Source: Latrodectus hesperus (Eukaryota > Arthropoda > Arachnida > Araneae > Theridiidae). Taken from it: DNA of 64,000 nt. Position 1 is the first letter of the stretch; each line of letters begins with the position of its first letter. Made by a program: the position numbers and the translations under genes. Positions 48,353 through 59,482 of this stretch are shown here, piece after piece. Under the pieces are notes generated by a model. That model did no database searches, had not been told where the DNA came from, and saw only the letters and a program-made list of their open reading frames with translations. The stretch lies in the NCBI GenBank assembly GCA_037975125.1, contig CM075857.1:69023899-69087898 (forward strand), given 5' to 3'.

Positions 48353-48422
<70 letters not shown>
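48350..48422. repeat. (TA)n microsatellite
   Basis: About 36 TA units immediately after the second 15-bp direct repeat. Tyr-Ile readings through it on both strands are artefacts. Confidence 0.97.
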
Positions 48423-48427
<5 letters not shown>

Positions 48428-49300
48428 TAAAATTATTCATGTTTGGAATGTCTTTCAAAATATCAAAAAGTTGCTTGATTCTAAATTAAAATTATTCAAC
48501 ATCTTGAAATTTATGGAGTTACATGCATACATAATCATTATATGACTGTGAAATATTTGAAATTATCATTATTTCAAGGTTATTTTAATATAATGAAAAC
48601 TAGGAACAGCTTTTGATTCATGCATCGTTTTATCATCAATAACGATGTATATGTTTATTTTGCAGGTGAAAAGTGGTCTTAAAGAAATAAATTTTTTCAG
48701 TACACAGAAAAAGTGAAATTTTCCATAATTTTAAGTTTCGATTGTTAAGGCAGTAAGGGATGAAATAAATTTTGTTAGCATTTCAATCTCAGTATGTCTT
48801 AAAAGCTGTTTCATTTTAGATTATTCAAAATACTCTAACAAATGTCTGGGAGCAGCTAAATCTGGAAATTATTATATTCTATTTGAGAAGAAATTGTTTA
48901 CACACCCAACGAATTCAATTTCCGGAATTTTTTATTTCATTTTCACGGGTGTTCTTCCATAGATTATAGAAATCACATAAAATATTTTGTCCAAAAAAGG
49001 AAATAACACAAATATTTATATACACATGAAAAATAATTTTTTCTATTAAATAAATATCTATTTAATTCCTTATTTTCCTATAATTTTCTGTGTTATATGG
49101 AATGTCTTAATTATGTTATATATATTTACAAATAATTAAATGACTAAAATTCCGTGGCCATTAAGACCCATCAATATCAGACAATTTGCACAGTGAAAAT
49201 TCAAAACAATAATTGGTAAAATCGCTCCATGCAGTAATGTGTATATTTTTATACCTCTAGATGTGGAGTGCAAAATAATTTTAATAGCCTCTTCCGATAT
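48423..49300. other. A+T-rich spacer, no gene seen
   Basis: Nothing recognised. Confidence 0.5.
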
Positions 49301-50019
49301 ATCCTAACAGTCTTCAATAATTTTTGCTCCAAATTTGAGACATATTGAGATGTCCGGATCTGGCGATTGTCTCAGATATATTTAGTTGGAAAAAGATTTG
49401 TTGACTTGTTGATCAAGAAGGAATATTAAAGGAATAGAAGCAGCTCCTAGATAGGCAGAGTAACCCAGAAGCTTATCATATTATAAACGACTTAAGTTAG
49501 CGTACTGTGGAGACTAGTTGATAGATAGACTCAATATATTGTGGCGCTGTTTTTTAACTGTAAGTACTGTGAATGCTAAAGCGACTTGAAGTTATATTAG
49601 AGATTTTATCACATCTTTATACCATCACAAAAGGCACATGTCTGTATAAATCGAATACAGTTGAAGACCACTGGCCTTGAATACTCCTCACATGTATGCA
49701 ATGGCCATTTTATCGAGTAGGATTTATTGTGGAGTGTGTGTTGGCAATTTTTTAGCAACCACAAAGATTAGCTACAGCTCCTCCTTTAATTTAAAGTTTG
49801 ATGCAGATAAGACAATTAAAAACTGATAGGAACTAATTCTGTTACAGCAAAGTGATTTTAGATGGTGGAATTATCCATGAGTTTAAGAAAAATGCTGCAC
49901 GACGTTGGATAACAACCAGTAACTACTTGTGACAGTTAGGTTTTGGCACAATCATCCGTTACTGTCTGGCATCTAGCACCTTAACCCTTACGAAGATCCA
50001 TCGTTCTCACTGAAGACTG
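49301..50019. other. Mixed-composition decayed DNA, unidentified
   Basis: About 700 bp with clearly higher G+C and less simple sequence than its flanks (for example GTCCGGATCTGGCGATTGTC and GCACGACGTTGGATAACAAC). It leads directly into a SINE-E relative. No frame longer than noise and no TIR pair were found. A TTGTGGCGCTG word near 49540 is loosely like a retroelement primer-binding site, but this is weak. Most likely an old transposon beyond recognition by eye. Confidence 0.35.
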
Positions 50020-50205
50020 CTGGGGTATGTTAAATGGGTTGCGATTGTAAAGTACTCCAAGTAAAATTTTAGCTATGGAGGTGACAGGTCATGTTTTGGA
50101 AGTCTTTTGTTTGGTCCCTGCAAATTCCAAAATTTGCTCATGATGCTTCAACCTAATAGGTGGAGTTCAACTCTAGATGAGGTACAAGGAAGTATGTTTG
50201 TGTAA
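50020..50205 (+). repeat. SINE-E relative, 3' part
   Basis: It follows SINE-E in order: AAATGGGTTGCGATTGTAAA, CTCCAAGTAAA, CAGGTCATGTTTTGGAAGTC, TTTGTTTGGTCCCTGC and GAGGTACAAGGAAGTATG. It is closer to the 44.5-kb fragments than to the 24.3-kb copy. The tRNA-like head is missing. Confidence 0.65.
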
Positions 50206-51473
50206 CAACAAGGCAAAAACTGTGAAACAAATATTCTGATTTTATTTATATTAATAAATATAATTAATTTGTAAATTTTTTTATATTTTATCTTTTTTTC
50301 TGAAATAAATAAATAACATTTACTTTTAGTGTATTTCTAATTATTTTCCAATTGAAAGTTTTACAATAAATAAATGTAGCATTTTAGAAACTTATAATTT
50401 CTTATACATTTTTCGTTTCAAAGAATTAGTCTCCTTTATTTTAAAAGTTCTAATTTTAAATAGAATATTAAACTCAAAGTATTAAATTCTCCTTTATTTT
50501 AGGAGTTTCAATATTAAATAGAAAGGCCATTTTAATCTGAAAGTGTAAATGATTTGAAAAATTATACATTCTAGACATCAATGGAAAAGAAGAAAAAGTA
50601 AAAATTCATGTTCAGATCCTTATTTGTAAAAACTTAAGCATCGTTTCAATATCATTGAAAAGAACTTGTTTTAAGACTAATATTTCTGAAGTTAAATCTA
50701 TTGAGATTCATTATAAATCTGTTCCTATGTAATCAAGTAAATCGAACGATTTATTTGATTATTACCAAAATTGTAATACACAGAATAGTTAGGAAACGAA
50801 ATACAAGTGAACTGATTAAAGCTAAGAGAATAAAAGAGAATGTCATGCAATGTTCGAGGAAAATTATAGTTTGACGTCATACAACTAATACCATCAATAA
50901 ATTCTTCAGTGACACGGAAGTCACTATTTCTTCAACAGAGTAAAACGGATATCCTTGTACCGGATGCTAGTGTATCGGATACATTTAGAAAAGATTATTG
51001 CGCGTCAGTAGAATATTGAAAGGAATGTTAGTTTCTATAGTAAAAAATTATCTCTTGGGGGTTATAAATAGTTAGTGAGAATCAGAGTGCTCAAAGATTA
51101 AAAATAAAGCATATTTATAAAAATTCAATCAAAATGGAAACTTTTTAGAAAACATTCATAATTTAATTTTATATTTGAGTTAATGATATAGGAAACGGAT
51201 ATATCTATTCTTAATATCTATTCTTAATTCTTAATCTTATAATAAATATTAAGCAATTAGGTCAATACCAGAAAAATATTTTAAATATTTTTGGTAAACA
51301 TTATTAATAATAAAGCCTTTAAGTGTATAAAGCATATAGGAAGTAAAATAATAATTTGTAATAATGGCTTTGTAAATATCATAAAAAGCCAATGAAAAAT
51401 ACCTTAAAAATTAATAACATTGCTTTTCAGGGCTTCTTTGAGATCGTGTCTGGGAATTAGCTCCTAATTATTA
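50206..51473. other. A+T-rich spacer, no gene seen
   Basis: A mixed patch at about 50885-51005 has no recognisable frame or repeat. The rest is low complexity. Confidence 0.45.
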
Positions 51474-51475
51474 TA

Positions 51476-52870
51476 CACTACTGGCCACCGTAAATGTAAC
51501 ACCTTTAAGAAAGCATGCAAATAACATGAAATTTGCAACATGGATTAGCGCAAGTGAGATATGCAAATGATTAGAATTTCATAGAAGATTCAGATTACAT
51601 GTGCTTATGACGCCTCTTCAAAGTGCTATTTAATGCTTAGTGGTTTCGACGATTTCAGGTTCGGCAATTGTGTTTTTCTTGTGGTTTAAAAAAATCGATC
51701 AAATATCCCTCGTAGAAAAAAAGCGATCATTTTTTGATCAAATATCAGAGTTCTGCAGAGGAAGGATAGTGCCTACAGAGATTGAGGATTATCTTCCAGG
51801 GAAGTCGGTAGTCGTGTTGGACGAAACCAAACAATTATAATGCAAATATGTGATCGTTGGATGCAGGAAGGTATGACGGACCGATGTGTTCGATCTCATC
51901 TACCTCAAACACTACTTCACTGAATGACAGGCAATATGTGCACATGGCAGTGAAGGATCGCTCAGCCACATCATGAACCATAGCACTGCATATTCAGTCT
52001 GTAACGCATCATCCAGAGTCCCCATATATGATTCGACTTTGTTTACAGCAGAGTGGTCTGTCCGCAAGATGTCTATTGCTTCGTCTACCCTTGAAGCAGA
52101 ACCGCAGACGTCTTCGCCGTCATTGGTGAGAGGAAAGAAAGATGAGGACGGCAGAACGGTATAAAATTGTCTTTACTGACGAGTCATGCTTCTATCTTCA
52201 ACACTACGATGGTCGCATTGGAGTCTGGAGACAAGAAATGATGCTGAACAGCCACGTTATGCACCGCCACACTAGTCCTACACCGGGTACTATGGTATGG
52301 GGTGGTATTGGATGTCACTCTCTCACTCTTTTAGTATGTATTGCAGGTACTTTAAGCAGCCACTTCTACATCTCCGAGGTGCTGGAGCCAGTTGTCCTTC
52401 CTTACCTTCAGTGCTTGCCCATAGCCATATTTCAACAGGAGAATGCGCGATCACATGTGGCACGTATTGTTCAAGGGTTTTTCGTCAATCGCCAAATTAA
52501 ATCGCTTCCCTGGCGGAGTCGTATTACAGATCTTTCACCGATAGAAGTCACGTGGTCCATGGTTACTCAATGATTGACCCAGATAATATCTTCAGCTACT
52601 ATACCATATCAACTTTGGCAACGCGTCGAAGCTTGGTCTTGGTACCCCAAGAGCACATCCAAAATCTCTTTGAATCAATGCTGAAGCGTGTGGCAGCGTT
52701 GATCTCCAGCAATGGTGGCTGCTCTGGCTACTGATTTTGGCAGGAACCATACTTCGCAGAAGTCTATAAATTTAATCATTTGATATTTGGTCAACATGTT
52801 ATCGACAAAATAAATTTTGCTGTGATATATTTTGTCTTTCTTGATGTTGCAATCTGAGTGGTTAGCAATG
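51476..52870 (+). mobile_element. Tc1-like DNA transposon copy B, dead
   Basis: A 1395-bp element flanked by TA (51474-51475 and 52871-52872). The ends are eroded inverted repeats: CACTACTGGCCACC on the left pairs with the complement of the right end, CATTGCTAACCAC, matching at 16 of the first 26 positions, with AAGAAAG further in on both sides. The interior encodes a decayed transposase of about full length, different in sequence from copy A, so these are two subfamilies. Confidence 0.85.
51640..52734 (+). pseudogene. Tc1-like transposase, multiply broken
   Basis: The N-terminal helix-turn-helix trace lies at about 51700-51880: FDQISEFCRGRIV, then in the next frame CDRWMQEGMTDR. After a damaged linker the DDE domain is open at 52142-52573. 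There IVFTDESCF keeps the first Asp, MVWGGIGCHS is the usual VWG motif, and FQQENARSHVARI has Glu in place of the second catalytic Asp. LSPIEVTWSMV keeps the Glu. The frame then shifts, and 52640-52734 supplies the C-terminus PQEHIQNLFESML, ending GGCSGY. The Asp-to-Glu change plus shifts and stops make it inactive. Confidence 0.87.
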
Positions 52871-52872
52871 TA

Positions 52873-53904
52873 CATTAAATAAATAAAACAACTAATTATT
52901 AAAGTAACATATAATCTAAACTCACGTGATAGAACTGAATACGAAAAGGAATAGGTGACAAATGTTTCCTTTACAAAATATCTCTCGTGTGAGTTCTCAT
53001 AAACAACTACATTGTATCAATATTCTAATAAACAAAATGACTTATGAACATGAAGCAAAACAACTTAGATTAATTTATGTAATGTAGATAGTTATGTACG
53101 TTATGTGAATTTAAAACTACTATAAGCAACCTTGCTTGAAGAATAAGTTAAATCCTATGGCTGATTATTAGAAGTCATACTATCATTATATTTTTGTATA
53201 GTATTTTTATGCGTTGAAAATCAGGAATTCATTTGTGACAGCAATATAATAATTGTTCAATGATCTGCAAATCTTTTATACATGACATTCAACACGAGCT
53301 TTAAAGCCTCAATTTTTTAATGTATAATGATGTATGTCTTCTATAGTTATTGTTAATATTTTATGGAACCTTTAGAAAAATTCTGGAACTCTGTCTCACG
53401 GTAAAGATTCATTTGTTACTTTGAAATCATATGCATATAGGTCATATGTTTTGGTACACCAGCAAAGCTAATTAAGTAGGAATTTTTGAAGAGGAATTTG
53501 AATAATGATAAGCAACTTTTTTCGAGGCAGAAGTGAAATTCCGTATTGAACATCATACCATCATGAATTTATTTTATCAGATGACTTCTATGGAATGAAA
53601 AAACTAATCAAGAATAAAATTACGTTCTCTTATAAACCCTGACAGACTTGTTTGAACAAAGTTGTGTGTATAATACATTTGTTGTGTGTAGAATACTTTT
53701 GCATAGATTATTTTCAAATTGAGCTTTTGAGCTATTTCAAGCTGCTTTCATTGACAATATTTTGAGCTATTAAAATGGAAGTAACCTATATTGAAATTTA
53801 CTTTTATTTACAGTGGAATTAAAGGATTCATTTACAAATGTAAATCAAAAAAAGGAAAATGAGAGGTCAACTGTATTATAATTTTACATAGAGATATCAG
53901 AAAA
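52873..53904. other. A+T-rich spacer, no gene seen
   Basis: Nothing recognised. Confidence 0.5.
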
Positions 53905-54018
53905 GCAACGTCGTATTTTCACATTCGTGGTGCTCTGATTAAACGAAAGACGCACCCTACTGACTTAAAGGCATAGCGAGCTTGGCTTGTCCAACTGTCA
54001 TTAGTAACAACAACAACA
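53905..54018 (+). repeat. SINE-B, 5'-truncated copy
   Basis: It matches the last third of the 35848-36219 SINE: GTATTTTCAC, GTGCTCTGATTAAACGAAAG, ACGCACCCTACTGACTTAAA, GCATAGCGA, then GTCATTAGTAACAACAACAA. The (AAC)4 tail is cleaner than in the full copy. 5' truncation with an intact tail is typical of target-primed reverse transcription. Confidence 0.88.
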
Positions 54019-54019
54019 T

Positions 54020-57000
54020 AGATTTTTAAATGTAAAGTGATTATCATTAAATAAAGTAAATGTAATTGACTAGATTTTTCTAATATTTTTCCACACCAAA
54101 AGAAGCGGAATAAATAATATTTGTTTTCACTGGATCATTTGTATTCTATGAAATCTCGGTTGGCTCAAAGGAAACAGTAAAACAGGTCACAATATTCTGG
54201 TTTTTTAGTGTACAAGCTTGTTTTATTTGTTTACATAATCATTTTCTTCATTTTGAAGTAGTATTGCATTTTTTGTGTGATCAAGAATATTAAAATTTCC
54301 ATAATATCTTTTTCTGCCATCTGTTCATAAGTTAAATGGTTACTGTTTTTCATTCCATCAAACATAATGATAGAGACATATCTCTAGAAAGACTCAAGAA
54401 AGGGAGTCCATTATTTGAATAAAAAATTAGAACGAAGTACCTAAAACAAGAGGTAACGGAGGATTTCTGTACGAATTGAAATTTCTTAGGAATTTAGATC
54501 GCTCTCACATTACTATGGCAACTTAAGATTTGTTGGATCAATTTAAAAGAATTTTTTTTTATTATTTGGACCTCTCTTCAATTGATTTTAATCTTTTATT
54601 GAATATGAAAGTGTTTTTTATAAATAATATTAATATAATAATAATATGTCTTGGAAATGTGGGAGGTGGAAAAATTGTAGCCACAACTATTCGTAATGAA
54701 TTGGTAGCTGAAGGGTATAACATAGAAATTTTGAAACCTGTACTTAGATACAAAAGATTGTAAGAAATGATTATGTAGAGAAGTGAAGGAAATTTTGAGT
54801 TTGTAAACACGGGTTGTTCTTTTCATTAAATATTGTATTTTTTACAGCAAAGCTATCTTTACTTTTTTCAATGGCACTCTGAATTAAAGTTGTTTTATCT
54901 TCCACAAAGTTTTCCAACATTTCATCCCTCACTCATGCACAAATAATATTATCACCATTTTTGTTTTGATTATTTAATGATATTTTTTATTCTTATATAC
55001 ATAATATTATCGTCATTTTCATTTTGATTATTTAATGGCATTTTAGATGCGTTAATGATTTTAATAAAATTTAGACTGTGTATAATGCTCAATACCTTTT
55101 TTATGCATTATAATTTGATTACGCGAAAAATTATAAACCTTTTACTTATGTGTAAACAATTTTTTGAAATAATTTTTTTTGTTTTACTTTTGTATAATTC
55201 GCAGACCCTAAGGTAGCTCTATCTAATAGAAAAAATTTCCAATTATTTTATGATATTTGTTTAATGTATAGAATTGATAAATTAAAATAAAATATAATAT
55301 AACTGAGAGAGAGAGAGATAAGTAAATCAAATCAGTTTACTTATATAACGTATTTTTATTGAAGATTTTATCCCTCATTCTTTTAACGATATGTTGATTG
55401 CTTTTTGATTGACAAGGTTGGTGATCAAAGACATGCTTTTTCAATGATTCGTTGATATAATTTGAATGATTATTTGTTATCGGAGCGCAATTATATCAGT
55501 TTTCACAATATGTCCGAAAATCTCTGTCTCAAAATAAATCATCAACTTCTATCTCAAAAATAATTATTCCTAATCATCATTACATTTTACTTTTTATAAT
55601 AAAATATTTATATTTATTAACTTCTTATTTATGATTAAATTTTTCTTCTAGGAAATGTTTGTTATATACTTTCATATATAACTTAAATTTTCAAAAGTAA
55701 AAAATAAATTTGAAAATATTTGATAATAATGTGAAATATAGTACAAAGTGTTGAACCTATAAAATAACGCATAAATGACAAATATTTTAAAATTCGGTGA
55801 CTTAAAAGAATATTTTTGTTTTATTTTATGAATTTTTGTTAATTAAAAGCATAAAAAGTGAATATTGTTTTACATATTACCAAGTAGTTTTAATCAGGAA
55901 TGAATAATTACTCTCGTTCCTTATCAGAGAAAAAAAATTTAGGAATATTCTTCAATGTCAAATTCAAGTTATTCGGATAGCTGTATTAAAATAGTATAAT
56001 TAATTGCTCGAATTAACGCATTCAGGTTTTTAATTATGTAAAAGATAAATGAATTTATGATTTTACTAATTAAAATTGATAAAAAAATTGCCAATTATAT
56101 TTTTTAATTAAAAGGAAATTTATTTTGGAAACTTAAGTTTTTAGAAGAACCTAGTTGATAATTTTTTTCCTTTTTAATTATACATGTATATTTAAAAATA
56201 CTGAATGTAAAGAAAAATAATGTTCTTTATTTTTCTATTTCAATAAAACCATCTATTAGAAGGTGAATTAATCTTTTGAATTCCTATAAATTAAAAAAAT
56301 TTTAAGTTTTTATTTGAAGGCTTAATAAACAAACAATTTGTTACTATCGAAGTCAAATAGATGCTTATGTCTGTAAATGTTAGGTGAAAATAATATTGAA
56401 ATTTAAGATAAATTGAAAAATTAATATATAATATTAAATATAGTTAAAATGAAAAATTCTTTTAAATAAAAATTACGAGAAATTAATTTTTAGGTCATGT
56501 AAATAATAGTTATCAGAAAAAATTTCCTTATATACGTAACAATATACATACTAGTATTCCAAATTTAAAAAATACCAAAAATTTGTTGAATTTCCTCAAA
56601 ATTTTTTAACGGAATGAAAAACTACTGTTTTAAAACAAAGACGCAAATCTTGTGGATCGTGTAGAGTTACGTGTGAGAGATAGAGTTTCTAAAAGAACAG
56701 ATTTAAAAACTCAATAGGCAAAATTCATTTTTATTCTCTCGTATGCTTTATCGAGTTTCTTGGTGTTTGTTTTTAATGATTTTTAATATTTAGGAATTAA
56801 AAATGAGTGATCATCAATGTTAAGATATGCAAACGAGGTGGTAAATCAGGGCAGGCTAGAGGTAGGCCAGTTTGAAGTTTAGATTTGTAAAATGTTCATT
56901 GTAATGTCCAACTAATGAAAATAGTTACAGGATATAAAGAAATAAAGCCTAAGAATGATTATTAAATATTGATGAGGAACAAAGAACATTGTAATTCGTC

Positions 57001-57577
57001 TACAAAATTGATAAACTACTAGAGCTACCCTACTCAATTAGCTTATGACTTTTATGTACCGCAGGAATCTGAATCTTAAGCGACCCCTAGAAGACTTACT
57101 ATTTCCAGAGAATTTCATAGAAAGTATTAATTTCAAAAATATTTGCTGTTTGTACCTCGTTCACTTTTTCTAACAGGATCGTTTGTTTATTGTATTGCAG
57201 AAAATGATGGAAAATGAAAGATAAACAAATAGGAAATTTTATTTTACGTTGATGAAACAGCCAGTTGAATCTGATCACAGATTTCAAGCAAACTTCCCAT
57301 TAAAAACCAGCAATTTGTTATTTACTCTTCAATGAAATCTAAGAGATTAACCATTATGGCATTGGAGGTGCAAAAGGATGAATAGTCATTATGTTAAAAG
57401 AGAATTTGGAGTTCTGATTATTTCAGGTACGCATTTGAGTCTATTTTCACTTATTGGATGAAAATGTCCGACCACACACAGCTAAACAATTTTCTAGTAA
57501 ATAATTTTTAAGAAAGTGAAAATACTCGCCAGATAGAATTACCAGTTAACCCTACAGAAAGCTTGAGTCACTGTAAC
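54020..57577. other. A+T-rich spacer, no gene seen
   Basis: It includes a short (GA)n at about 55303-55318 and overlapping antisense frames around 54530-54826, where the plus-strand reading has a Gly-rich GNVGGGKIVATT stretch but no family match. A mixed patch near 56640-57100 has no recognised repeat. Confidence 0.45.
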
Positions 57578-57626
57578 AAAGACAAATGAAAATCACATGT
57601 TTCTTCAGTGATTTTCATTTGTCTTT
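57578..57626. repeat. Perfect 19-bp inverted repeat, 11-nt loop
   Basis: AAAGACAAATGAAAATCAC at 57578-57596 is exactly complemented at 57608-57626, around ATGTTTCTTCA. It is a potential hairpin of unknown role. Confidence 0.9.
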
Positions 57627-57945
57627 CATCCAAAGGTTTGACAACAGGGATAGTTTAATTGTCTAAAGCTACTGAAAGGGATTTTAATATATACTGCGTA
57701 AAAACATAAAATTTTTTTACAAAAATTTCTTAAATTTTTAATTAATTTTTCAATTTGAATTTGATTTTCTTTTAAAAACTCTTCCATTAATTTTTCTATT
57801 TGAAGATATTATATATAAAAATAAAATCAAAATGTGATCGAGAAGTTAAATATAATAATATAAACTAACTTCTGTTATGAGTTTAAGATACCTTCCAATA
57901 AAATATGTAAGCTATACACAGTACAATCAACAACATTCATGTTGG

Positions 57946-58115
57946 TTTGTTTGTCGCTCAACGGTCATTTTTTGCACACGAGGGCTAATTAGACCGGGAC
58001 CTACGGTTTAAAGCGGACTCCGAAGCACTAGAAACATCCATGCCCAAGGTGAGATTCGAACCCACGAACTGTTGAACCGAAGGCAAGAGCGCTAACCATT
58101 CGGCTGCCAGCTCGG
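57946..58115 (-). repeat. SINE-A, full copy nested in a LINE fragment, with TSD
   Basis: A 170-bp minus-strand insert. Its head, at the right end, reads on the minus strand CCGAGCTGGCAGCCGAATGG, TTAGCGCTCTTGCCTTCGGT, then the B box GGGTTCGAATC. The tail is (CAAA)n at the left. The 15-bp target duplication CAACATTCATGTTGG is perfect at 57931-57945 and 58116-58130. Similarity to the 27.9-kb copy is high, so the family was active fairly recently. It is younger than the host LINE fragment because it splits it. Confidence 0.95.
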
Positions 58116-58131
58116 CAACATTCATGTTGGA

Positions 58132-58666
58132 GTGACAATAGTTAACAAGTTAAAACGGCTTTCCATATTTCATCAGATTCATCTGCAGTGGATTCCTTCC
58201 CACGTCGATATTGAGGGAAATGAAATTGCGGATGCTCTGGGGAAAGCTGGTGCTGGCGAGGCCTCCTTTAATTTAGATCCTCTCACATTCACGGAGTTTC
58301 ACTCCAGAGTTAAAATTTAGAACAGGATGACTTGGATTGTCCCTCCGGTACATTACTGGTACCAAAGTTCCCGTCCCTGAGGCGTTATTGTATTGCAGAA
58401 AACGACTATAGTCGTCAGGACTTAAGTCTAACGACTTAAGTCGTCAGGAACAAACTATTTTCGCCCGATTTCGAAGTGCACATCTTAAGACCCTAAAATT
58501 TTCTGGGGGTTCCCGAACCTTTGAAACCTGTACTAACTGCTCTACCGAGCAGGCTTCGCCTGAACATATCGTTGAGTGCCTAGGGCTCTCCAGGCAGGAC
58601 TTGTTTGACGACCCTCTTCTGGTTTTGGATTATTGTCGAGTGTACAACGTCATGGATCTGATCTAG
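58132..58666 (+). pseudogene. RNase H and zinc-knuckle end of a non-LTR pol
   Basis: The frame reads VTIVNKLKRL and then HLQWIPSHVDIEGNEIADAL, the C-terminal catalytic segment of retroelement RNase H (WIPSH, GNE.AD). A TAG at 58318 and a TGA near 58378 interrupt it. Homology then continues with TWIVPPVHYWYQSSRP, the usual PP.H.WY stretch. After a 29-bp local duplication at about 58410-58449 (AGTCGTCAGGA twice), a new frame from 58457 gives FARFRSAHLKTLKFSGG, a C-x2-C..H-x4-C motif (CTNC, HIVEC) and LGLSRQDLFDD, ending at TAG 58664. The RT and endonuclease are absent. The RNase H plus terminal CCHC order fits I/Jockey-group elements. Confidence 0.83.
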
Positions 58667-58713
58667 CGCTGCTGGCTTTTGGGGACATGCAACAACAACA
58701 ACACAATCAACAA

Positions 58714-58944
58714 TTCGATAAGTATTTAAAAATATGAAGAAAAATAAAACGATGTGAGAAAAAGTGAGTATTGAATAAACCTTACTGTTTTAGATCTAGA
58801 AATATCCGAAAATTTATTCGGAGTAAGATTAATCAAGATCTTTATGAACATTTCTTTATGAACAAGTTAACAAAAAGAGAACAAGTTTAAACAATTAAAT
58901 AATTGACAATAATAAAGCTAACAGCATGATTAGAATTTTAATTT
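58714..58944. other. Short A+T-rich spacer
   Basis: Nothing recognised. Confidence 0.5.
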
Positions 58945-58977
58945 TATCTATCTATCTATCTGTATATATATATATAC

Positions 58978-59069
<92 letters not shown>

Positions 59070-59078
59070 GTATGTATA
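58945..59078. repeat. Compound microsatellite (TCTA)n-(CATA)n-(TA)n
   Basis: A few TATC units (58945-58961), TA/CATA units to about 58990, then about 39 TA units to 59068, with an ACGTATGTATA edge. It is pure simple sequence. Confidence 0.96.
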
Positions 59079-59319
59079 ATTGTTTAATGATAACTCCTTT
59101 GAATATTTGAATATATTTATATATTCACTAAACTTGATTTTTTCTACTCTTAAGAAATTTCTTCCCAATATTTTTTGTAAAATGAATTTTACTTTCCTTA
59201 GTTTTGGATATTTCAAATATATATAAGTAACATGAAAAGTTATTAATTATTTCTCAAACTACTTCACAACAATTAGGTTACGTTTTCATTTTCTTTGTTG
59301 TTGAACCTGTCAACACAAA

Positions 59320-59482
59320 CTCTGTTGTAATCAACAACAAATAAATATGAACACCAACTGTTGTAATCAACAGCAAATAAATGTGAACACCAACTCTGTT
59401 GTAATCAACAACAAATAAATGTGAACACCAACTGTTGTAATCAACAACAAATAAATGTGAACACTAACTGTTCACATTTATT
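59320..59482. repeat. Minisatellite of alternating 38- and 36-bp units
   Basis: Four units at 59320-59357, 59358-59393, 59394-59431 and 59432-59467 share TGTTGTAATCAACAACAAAT and AAATGTGAACACCAA. They begin alternately CTCTGTTG and CTGTTG, so the true period is a 74-bp dimer copied twice. The array ends in an inverted copy of part of the unit: AATAAATGTGAACA (59450-59463) pairs perfectly with 59469-59482 across a 5-nt loop. A partial earlier unit may lie at 59297-59319. Confidence 0.93.

Larger units (their letters stand above)
57934..58702 (+). mobile_element. Non-LTR retrotransposon 3' fragment, second family
   Basis: A 5'-truncated plus-strand fragment interrupted by a SINE (57946-58115 plus its duplicated 15 bp). 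It encodes an RNase H end and a C-terminal zinc-knuckle-like region, and finishes with GGGGACATGCAACAACAACA and a short (AAC) tail. The 11-bp direct repeat ACAATCAACAA at 57923-57933 and 58703-58713 brackets it, as expected from target-primed insertion. Its 3' end differs from the 9/17-kb family, so it is a separate lineage. Confidence 0.82.

Noticed and set aside
48150..48545. Tyr-Ile repeat proteins on both strands.
   Set aside because: They are translations of the (TA)n microsatellite. The same artefact occurs at 32.6 and 59.0 kb.
54530..54826. Overlapping sense/antisense frames with GNVGGGKIVATT, resembling a nucleotide-binding loop.
   Set aside because: It is not a proper Walker A motif (no GKS/GKT) and the surrounding residues are A+T-rich noise.
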